Below, in pieces: positions 45,863 through 55,700 of a stretch of DNA of 64,000 nt. Position 1 is the stretch's first letter. Each line of letters begins with the position of its first letter. A program made the translations under genes and the position numbers. Origin of the DNA: Halichondria panicea (Eukaryota > Porifera > Demospongiae > Suberitida > Halichondriidae); contig NC_087391.1 of assembly GCF_963675165.1 (NCBI RefSeq), forward strand, positions 3,398,646-3,462,645. The letters are read 5' to 3'. The notes under the pieces were generated by a model. It had not been told where the DNA came from and made no database searches. It saw only the letters and a program-made list of their open reading frames with translations.

Positions 45863-45949
45863 TTGACTCTTGATTCTATGAGAGTTGATCTACTGAGAAA
45901 AGTTGATCTGGTAAGAATTGATCTCGTGAAAGTTAATCTCGTGTGCACA

Positions 45950-47110
45950 CACCGATATTTGATGTGAAAATAGTGTGTATTCTTAGAAAACAGTCATCTT
46001 CTTGTGTGAATTTTTGGAATTATACGTGAGTCAGAGCATAGATAAACGAAAGAAAGGGATAGGCAACGCCCAGCACTTTCGTTGGATGAGGCGAGCTGCT
46101 AAAAATGGGCATGTAATGAGCAAAAAGGGGTGTGTGCACTCAAAATGTCAGTAAAGATATTAATAGTTTGTGTATTATAGCAAACTGTGCTCTTGAGGAG
46201 ATAGGGTATTAATCTTTTAGAGCTACTACATGCAAAGTGATGAGAAAGTGAGCTCCAAAGGGGGTGTCAGTACAGTCTACAAACCATAACAGGTCTGTTC
46301 CCAAGTCCTTCAAATGCCATCTCTTTGATCACACAATACAGATAAAAATAATTGTGTTCCACTTTCTAATATCTAAACTGTGTCTTAGAGCACTTCAAAC
46401 TAGATTACCATGTACAGTAAGAGCAGGAGAGGTACGCAAACTTTCTGGACTTCGGACAAACGTTTCATGGTGCTGCTACTACTTCACTGCATTGAGGGCT
46501 AAATATGCTTTGTTCCATGCAGTTATAATTAATTCTGTGAAACGTACATGTTATGAAATTATTTCATATTGGAGATAGAGGTACATAAACTGACAAATTG
46601 GTGTTTTCACACAAATCAAGCTGAACTAACATAGCAGCTGTAGCTGTATTTGTGCATGATGCCTGATTGCTTTGAATTTCTTTTTTAGGCCCCCTACGAT
46701 AAAAATAAGCAGACATAGGGATCATCGTGTACTTTCTTGAGCGCAACTCGCCTCCAACCAGAGGGTGTGACGTCACACACTGCATTTACCTAGCATCACG
46801 TGGGACGTTTTTCTTTCGTATATCTATGGTCAGAGCAAGGTTTCAGTGGACCCGACTTGCACCCAAAACTTACTTTTTATTTCCAATCTACCGAACGCAC
46901 ACACACACACACACACCGTATACCGCATGCGCACCAAGGCATATTATGTTTACCAAAAATGGACATTGTTGCCTATCAGACACCTAAAATTATTCCAAGC
47001 ATAGGGCCTAACAAAGACTGGCCATAATTTTATCCACAACATTGTAACTGTGTAATGGCCATTCTTAATTTCTGCTGTTGCTCCGGTTTCAATTGACCAT
47101 CATGCAATGA
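45950..47110. other. Spacer without a recognised gene
   Basis: It contains a short CA microsatellite (46897-46914). An open stretch of 104 codons at 46264-46578 has no recognisable motif. Confidence 0.5.
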
Positions 47111-47120
47111 TTATATAATA

Positions 47121-47247
47121 GTTAGATACTGTTTAGGAGGTATCTATGGGAATTATAAGCCCAAAGGCCTGCTGTAGTATCCCAAGCAAAGCGAGGGTAC
47201 TACGAGTGCCTGTGGGCTCATAGATACCTCCTAAACAGTATCTAACG
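47121..47247. repeat. Perfect 28-bp-arm hairpin upstream of the Crypton-like gene
   Basis: GTTAGATACTGTTTAGGAGG plus TATCTATG at 47121 is exactly mirrored to 47247, with about 70 bp between. It lies about 40 bp before the ATG at 47288. Confidence 0.85.
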
Positions 47248-47248
47248 A

Positions 47249-48863
47249 GTTTAGTTACTAGGTTCATTTCAAAAACTAACCGAAAGAATGGACACGGACG
47301 AAGACCTAGGCCTAGACAAGCTCTTTTCTGAAGAAGTACTCGGCATAATAATGACCGAGCCCATAGACCCCGCCCTCTACGACATAAATGTGGAGGCGGA
47401 GCTGGCTACTCTTTCTACAGAACAAAGAAAGGAGGAGGAGCTGGACGAGCCAACAGAACTGCATAATCTTCTCTACCTAACTCAAAGCGAAAGAAGCTTT
47501 CTTCAAGCAGTGCCTCTACCTCCAAGCAAGTGCGTGGATTTGCACCTCAGTAAAAAAAATGAGATGGAAAAATTGAAGGAGAGTGCTATTCCTAATAGCA
47601 CAACTTCAGATACAAAGTACTGCTTCAAGCTATGGAATGACTGGTGTGAGTACCGATTAAAGTGCCATGGGGATGTTATTCCACTATTGAGTGACCTGAA
47701 ATCCAAGGAACTATCCTGAAATGCTTAATTTTTCAGATTCGGAAGAACGATGGCTCAGAATTTCCCCCTGACACACTGCACCACATTGTGAGTGGCATAC
47801 AGAGGTATTTGCGATGGAATGGAAATCCCGGGATTGACCTGTTCAAGGATGCTTGTTTTGCTGACTTTCGAATGTGCCTAGACTCCGAAATGAAGCGCTT
47901 GCAGAGAGCTGAACCTCTAACAGAAGAAGAAGAACTTCTATGGAACAAAGGTCTTCGCACTGGTTGATACGGTACTTTTTATGAATGGTGTCTACTTTGC
48001 TCTACGAAGTGGTGGCGAACATCGTCAATTGAGGTCAGAACCATGCCAAATTCAAGTAATTGAAGTTGAAGGACAGCGGTCGTATTTGAAATACACAGAA
48101 GACATATCTAAAAATCGACCAGGAGGCTTGAAAGGCAGGAAACTCAAGCCAAAAATAGTGTCTCACTACAACAATCCCGAAAACCCTGAAAGATGCTTCG
48201 TTCGGCTATTCAAGCTTTACCAACAGCTCCTGCCAAAAGATTGTCCTAAAAATTCATTTTACTTTCGAGCCTTGAAAAACCCAACACCTACTAGACCAAA
48301 CAGTGGCTCGATTATGCTCTGCAGCTAGTATTAAGGGGTACTGAACGAATCATTCTCTCCGTGCAACTGCTGCTACTAGACTCTACAACGCTGGAGTGGA
48401 CGAACAAATAATAATGGAAACAACCGGACACCGAAACTTGGAAGGAGTTCGCAGCTACAAGATAACTTCTGAGTGTCAAGAAGTCAGTTTCAGACTTCCT
48501 CAACGTAAAGCCAATTAACATACTGGCACATACTGATCACTCACAGATGGCAGAACTCGCAAACCAACTGCTGTCAATTTATGCCTCCAAAGTTTAACTT
48601 TAGTACCTGCAACGTTACCATCAATCTCTCATCCAACGTATTAACAGCGACTGAACATTATAATTTTATGTCATTACCAAAAACAGAACAGTTACTTCTC
48701 ATTGTTTTTTATAAAAAACATGTTTGAAAAACACAAAATAATGAATGGTTGTTGTGAACATGAAAATTACAGGTTTATATGAGAATTTACAGGTTAATAT
48801 GGGAAATATAAACCCTGTACTGACCAATCAGATTGCTGGATTCTGGGCTACTAGTAACTAAAC
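47249..48863. mobile_element. Possible Crypton-like element bounded by 13-bp inverted repeats
   Basis: GTTTAGTTACTAG at 47249-47261 and CTAGTAACTAAAC at 48851-48863 are perfect inverted copies bracketing the recombinase. Typical Cryptons lack terminal inverted repeats, so these may be true ends or chance. Part of the right end, TCTGGGCTACTAGTAA, also occurs in unrelated long-inverted-repeat elements at 51160 and 57208, which weakens the case. Confidence 0.4.
47288..48520 (+). pseudogene. Crypton-type tyrosine recombinase, decayed
   Basis: The ATG at 47288 opens an acidic N-terminal region (47288-47719), then a core-binding-like part (KKNDGSEFPPDTLHHI, about 47740). The catalytic domain follows: Arg in YFALRSGGEHRQLR (48004), HSLRAT (His 48351, Arg 48360), TGHRNLEGVRSYK with the nucleophile Tyr at 48456, and stop near 48520. 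It looks like the Crypton/DUF3504 recombinases from which ZMYM-type host domains derive. Lesions: frame changes near 47720 and 47965, a deletion near 48295, and an in-frame TGA at 48342. An AG acceptor-like site at 47735 may mark an intron. Confidence 0.82.
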
Positions 48864-49554
48864 TACAATAATAGCTCAGAGCTTGTAATCCAATGAAGTG
48901 GTCTGACATCAGCTGGAAGATTTTAGCGTCTACGACTGACTGGAGGGTGACTCGAAGAGACGTAAACAACGTACAGCAACAAATATCCGTTCTACAAAAA
49001 CAGCTAGAAATATTACAAGGGAAAACTTTTCAAGCGGCCCTGCCCCTTTATTGACTATACGTGAGGGAGATTGGAGCATCTATCTCTCAATAATTATAAA
49101 GGAAGCAATACCGGCCAGTCTTGATGTCTCCTTCATTGGAGAGGTACTTCTTGGCAACCCCGAGTCTCCACTAAGAATATAGCGGCAGAAACACCATGAC
49201 CCGGAGACTGGAGATCTGATCAACTACCACACTCAACTCAGGAGCTGATATCAAACAAAAACGATAGAAACAGGTAACAAAGGCTCTTGCCATAGCCGGT
49301 AGGGAAGCAGTCTTTGCCTTAGATGCAGCACCTTCAACACCTAAACTTGTTTGCACAGCTATAATAATACATGTACATGTATATCTATCTCTCTACATTT
49401 GTACATGTCTCTAGCTCTGTCTCCATTGACCGGTATTACGATAATTATAACGGCTATAAGAATTACTGTTATACATACGTGTTAATTTGTCATAACACGT
49501 TACTATATCGTTTTTTTACTGACAATTAACCTCAATTGCTTTCCAAAGCCCCCC

Positions 49555-49785
49555 GGTTTGATTAGCGCATGCGCTGGATAAGTGCAGCCTGGGATTGAGG
49601 CTACGATGATCCTAGACCTTCATCTACACCAAACCTTGCATACGATTCACGGTTGTACTGCAGGTTGTTTTCGTATGGTAGAAATTTTGTATTTAGAGCA
49701 TTAATACGAAAATAAAAACTGCGAAATTGAGTAGTTATTTTGGCTATTTTGCATTAAAGGAAAATTACCCGCTATATAAAATACG
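49555..49785. repeat. MITE-like fragments in the last MTR intron
   Basis: A right end related to 41458-41512 lies at 49570-49605. A GAAAATTACCCGCTATATA terminus lies at 49761-49779, directly after the MTR donor, related to the TATAGCGGGTAATTTTC terminus at 1679. Confidence 0.5.
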
Positions 49786-49794
49786 TTTTCTTAC

Positions 49795-52700
49795 TTGATC
49801 TGAGCATATCTTCCCAACAGAAAAATATTTTGCTTTAGAATGGCTGAAACACAGGGCACACACTGATGCAGCAGGTTTCATTGCAAGGCTATCAGTGAGG
49901 GTAATTCCAGTGTGACGTTCGACATCCATCAATTTCCACATGGCCAACTTCTCCGTGTGGTCAGGTTGGCAAGGATAACCAGGAGCTGGACGAATTCCCT
50001 GTATTTGTAAACACATCACTATAATGACGTAACCATAATCACGCACAACAGGTGACTGTAACCGAAACTGTAACCGAATACTTATATACCTGATACTTAA
50101 TCCCATGCAATTCAGATGGCTTCAATTTCTCATCACTGCTGTACCCCCACAATAATTTCCTCATAACTTCATGCAGTTCTTCAGCGTATGCCTGCAATTA
50201 TACGTAGGTGAGCGATTTCGTCTACAACGGCACTAAAGATTACTAAACACAAAACATGAACACACTCACCTCAGCAAGCCGATCAGCAAGTGATTTCACC
50301 AGAATAGCATTGTAGTCATCGTTCTCCTCCTGGAACCTGAGAAAATGCAACCAGAACCATTGTGTATTCTGAGTCTGCTCACCTGGCTGCCATAGCACCG
50401 CCTCCACACAGCAATTAATAATGACAAGTTTTGTTGTCAAATAAAAGCTTAACCTTCGCGTTGGTTATATATACAGCTAGAGAGTTGTAATTAGAGGCAC
50501 TCACATGCGCACATAGAGCTAGCTAAATATACAAATGTACCGCGGCTTTAATTAGAGGGACTTTATTACACATTACAGCCACCTGGAGTGCTAGCTCTAC
50601 TGTGAGCCTACTCAGGTCTCAGCCTAACACTCCAGGCCTCTCTGCCCGGGACTCCCAGTGCATGCACATGTAGGTGCCCTATTAGTATCTAGGCTTCTTT
50701 GTTGACTCTGCTACTGCTGTTTTCAGCCTTATCATACATAGCGTTCAAATCTGGTTTACCTCTAGTTTCATTGCCCTAGCTCTTCTAGTTGCTTTTAGGT
50801 TAATACAAGTATGATTGTGAGATGTAAAATCGGTGAGGGTTTAGTTAGCACTTCAGTACTTTATACAGTGCAAAAACCAAAAGAGAGTAGACTTTTTTTT
50901 TTACACATTATTCACAGTTTGTTGCATTAGGTGATATGTCTATTTGAGTGCAGGTACTGAAAATTCAACTATTGGCACTTCCATTGGACCACCACCTGTT
51001 ATATCATATAACATCATCAATATAAAATGGCTGTCTGAATAATTTATGTGTACTTGCAAATAATTATGTTAGGAATAGAAGTAGCTTATTTTTTATCTGA
51101 AATTTGTTGTTGAAACTTGAGTATATAATTATTGCTCATCTTTTGAGCTTCAACGGAAGTCTGGGCTACTAGTAACTTTTGAGAAATACTGCATTTTGGT
51201 GGCTACTATATTAGGAATATAATTATACAACTTTCGATTTTATGCTAGTCAAGGTCTGTTTTTTAAGGAGCATGTACTACAATTCATTTGTATTAACTTA
51301 CAAGAGCTAGACAAGTCTCTTCTTTGCTAGAGCAGCCCTTCTTGGCAAAAATGGTGATCAATTTTGCTCCTTTTGCAATGATATTCATTGATTTGTGACA
51401 TCAAAAATCATCTTGTTGTTATTTGCTACATCCAAAGCTGATGTGATGTCTACTTGCAACTACACAGTTGGTATCGGTTATTATGTGTCACAGGGGCGTG
51501 ACAATTGAGCTTACTACGTGGCCAAATCATCAAAAAGGTCATGAAAATCACAAAGAAGAGACTATCCTAACTCCTGTAAGTTAGTACACTATGAAAAGTA
51601 CACTATTGTAGTAGATGCTGCTCAAGAATCAGGCCATAAACTCAAAAGTTGAATTCCTAACATAATTATTTTCCACCAAGAAACAATAAAATACAGTATT
51701 TCTCAGAACTTACTAGTAGCCCAGACTTCCATTCAAGCTTAAAAGTTGAACAGTATTCAAGTTCATACACAAGATCTTACTTCAAAGAAATAAGCTACTT
51801 CTATTCCTAACGGATTTTCAGAGGTACAAATCTTCAGACAGCCATTTTTATATTGATGATGCATTATGATGTAACAAGTGGTGGTCCGATGGAAGCGCCA
51901 ATAGTTGAACTTTCAGTACCTGCCCTCAAATAGATCATATCACTTTTACTTTAGAAGATATGTAATAAAAATGTGCACCAAAAAAATAAATTCTACTCTC
52001 TTTGGTTGTTGCACTGTACAGTTTATAATGGGTAATCTCTAAAGTGCACACCTAATAAACATACTCACCTCTGGCAAAGCTCAGTGCATCCAAAACCGGC
52101 TGACACAGCGAACAATCCTACATAGTCAATTTTTCCACTCTCTTTAGGGGCAATGAAATCCGAAATGCACATACTGGAATCTTCTTTCTCTTTCTGCACC
52201 TAAAACCAACAAAAAATATACTCGCTATACGGTTCGAGGTTGCCCACTAACAGTAAGGCCAGACCAGACCCCATCCGAATATATGAAATTTACGGATTAA
52301 CGAATGTCATTACCGTATATCTTCTAATTTATCGGACACTTCTAATTACCCCGGACACTCTTTTGGGCAATTTTCGTTGTTCTAATACAACGGACACTCC
52401 AGTGCTTTAATATTACATTTGTTCTAAATATCCGGACAATACTTTGAAAAGTTGAGTTACATTCACCATTCACAGACGGCAAGTAAGACAAGACTTAGAG
52501 TGCTGCAGTTAGATAGCTTTGAGTAGCTAGTTTTAGATAGCTAGTGCAACTATTCAGTCGCACACTAGTCTATTAAACTTAGCTAGCTCGCATGCAGCTG
52601 CTTGCTTGTTCTAATTATTCCGGACACTTCGCATGCTGTATAAAAATCTGTTCCAATTATACCCGGACAATTTCCAAAATAATTATTTTTTGCTGTCCGA

Positions 52701-55700
52701 TAAATTAGAAGATATACGGTAATTGATTATGAATATCATTAACGAAGACACTTGTGTACATGTATTATGATATGTGTGGCCAGAAGGGAAGCTGCTAGCT
52801 AGAATAGTCTGTTATTTCAACTTTCTCTCCAATACAATGAGTCTTGTGAGCTCTCTTCGTTTTCTTTGCAGCGGCCATTGTATTGAGCAGTTTATTATTG
52901 CTGATTCAGCAAAGCAAGTTAGTATGCGCATGCGCAGTGGTCTATTCTACTGACAGCCTTTCCTCTTTTTCATTTTGCCCGGATTTGTGAGGTTTCAGAC
53001 TAAAGGGGTCCGGATTAGCGAGGTTCTATTGTAGTAGTATTACAATGTAACTACCGTGTGTTCTATTTATCGGACAGCAAAAACTAATTATTTTGGAAAT
53101 TGTTCGGGTATATAATTGGAACAGATTTTTATAGAGCATGCGAGGTGTCCGGAATAATTAGAAGCTGCATGCGAGCTAGCTACATGTAAGTTTAATAAAA
53201 CAGTGTGCCACTGAATAGTTGCACTAGCTATCTAAAACTAGCTACTCAAGGCTATCTAACTGCAGCACTCTAAGTTTTACTTGCCGTCTATGAATGTAAC
53301 TCGGTATTGTCCAGATATTTGTAATATTAAAGCATTGGAGTGTCCGTTGTATTAGAACAACGGAAATTGCCCAAAAGAGTGTCCGGGGTAATTAGAAGTG
53401 TCCGATAAATTAGAAGATAATTATACGTATACAACTACACTTAATTTTACAACTAAAGCCTTTCATCTTTGGTGCAACAATGGTACAAAGATGTAAGGCT
53501 TCAGTTGCAACCATGGTTACAAACAATTATTATATTACACCTGTTGACGGAGGCCATGGAGTCTACATATCTCGCCACTACCGTCACTGCTCAAAATAAT
53601 GATGTCATCATTTTCAGAATAAGCTGGGAACAGTCCAACAATTCCTCTAGCCTGTAACAACCGTTTTTCCTTGATCTTGGTGAGAAGGTTTTGGGCGTCA
53701 TCAAACAACTTCTTTGCTTCTTCACCTGGATCAAAAGGTACATGCAGATTCCTATAATTATAAGCAAAATAGAAAGGGCAAGAAATGTTCGTGGGGTGCA
53801 AAATTTAGCGTTTTTCGAGGGCAAAAATGTTAACTGGGATAAACTCCCACACACTGGTATTTAACATGCAAAGGTATTGATAGGTATGCATGGTTTCCTG
53901 GCATTGAACGCGAATATTAGAATCCACGAACATTTCTGCTTAGGGCTAAGGAGCCAAATAGCGCATCCGCGAAAATTTCCCCGCTATAAGGTATATAGGA
54001 AAACATACCAACATCCTTGTCAGCAAATATCTTAGGGTACCCTCTGTTCGGATATTTCCCTCGAAGCTGCCAAACATCAAAGAATGGCTTCCAGTCAATG
54101 AAGGAAATCAAATCATTTAAATCTTTGTCTTTGTAGACAGTAACTCCGATGTTGATAGGTTTAACTGTGGTGAACAACTGTGAACAAAGAAATGCAGGTA
54201 CATACCTTCACCTGGAACATAACTGCTCCAATCAATGGTATACTTCCTCGAACGTGCAACATCCAATGCCAAGTACTTCCTCACCTGAAAATGTAACCCG
54301 ACAGCCGACATAGTACTTTCATATAACAGACTTCAAACTTGCATACCAACCTTCATGGACTCATAATGCTCTTCCCTGATCTGTTCATACTCTTCACAAA
54401 TATCGTCAACGAAGTCTTCCTTATTGCTGCTATCAAGCAATGCAGACACCTGCATGGTACAAGCAATTACACAACAAAATAAACTGCCAATAGTCCTGAA
54501 ATGTTGGTTGCTCTTCGAACGCCCACTGATTATAGTTTCCGCAGTAAAATTGTGGTGAGCTGGCACACCCTTTTACATTGAAGTCATTATCCAAGGCGAA
54601 TGAGCTTTGTTTGTTTGTATGTTTGTGACATCTGAGCCTGCTCACCTGGCTGCCATAGCACTGCGTTTACTGCCTCCATACAACAAGGTATTAGTTTTGC
54701 TAGTAGCAGATTTCGATATAATCCCTTAGTTGTCGTAGAAAAGCGAGAAAAAAAGCAAAGAAGCTTGAACTTGCACGTTGACCAGCTCTACACGCGACCT
54801 TTATTCAAGGTAGATCTACACATTTGCAGCTGAAGTGATCCTTTATACCAGTCTCTATTAAACATGGATTTGTTGCTTTTTTACTAATAATGACTGGTTT
54901 TATTTATTGATGCCAACAGCCGAGGGTTAGCACTTCAGTGCTCTAGTTGTAAAATCAATGTCAGGTAACCGCTATGCATAGGGCTGGGATCAGATATTAG
55001 TGGTCAGCCCATTTGCGATGAAAGAAAGTTTGTGAAATATTGAAATAAGAGCTACACAATGGTTTTTGTCCCAGAGTCTTTGTCAACTGTAAGTGAGATA
55101 ACTGGTCTTGAAGGTACCTACTATATACACAGTAAGTGCAGTAGTAGTAGATCTACATGTAAGAGGTAAACTGGAATATCTTGCCTACATACCGTAGAAA
55201 CTGGACTATTAGCGCATGCACTTTTAGGGTCAATAGCAGAGCTCTATATGCTTATATTTGAGAATGCGCCTATAATGCAGTCATTTCGAGCCCCACCTAG
55301 CAACCGGATGTCTCTGTGATGAGAGCTGACTAGCAAGCTGGCTAGAAAGTGAGCAAGCAATGCAAGCAGGCAACCCTAACTGGATCTATATCATATAATT
55401 ATTATGTTACAGTTCATTTTACAGTTCATTTACATCATCATATCAACTGACCAGGAAGTTGGAATAAAAGGGCCCTCATCCATGTCTCACATTCTCTCGG
55501 CATGATCAGACAAGGTAACAGCATGCCCAAAGAGTCTTTACAGATGGATAACACCAGCTATATAGCTATCATGCACTGTACAAGCTAACTAGCTCATAGA
55601 AAAACAAAATTAGCTGAATCCATTCTACCTTCGCATAATATGCCTTGAGGCGTAGCCGCACGAGGGATACGGTTAAGCTGACTGTGTGTGTGTGTATGTG

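Larger units (their letters stand above)
45086..45946. mobile_element. Foldback element with ATCAACT-rich ends and a FLYWCH remnant
   Basis: The left end carries CACGAGATCAACTCCCACG, AAATCAATTCTTACCAGATC and more ATCAACT repeats. The right end (45868-45946) is the inverse. Between them are a FLYWCH-type zinc-finger remnant on minus and three tandem 96-bp repeats. FLYWCH fingers are common in MULE-type transposases, so it may be a MULE derivative; that class is inference. Confidence 0.7.
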
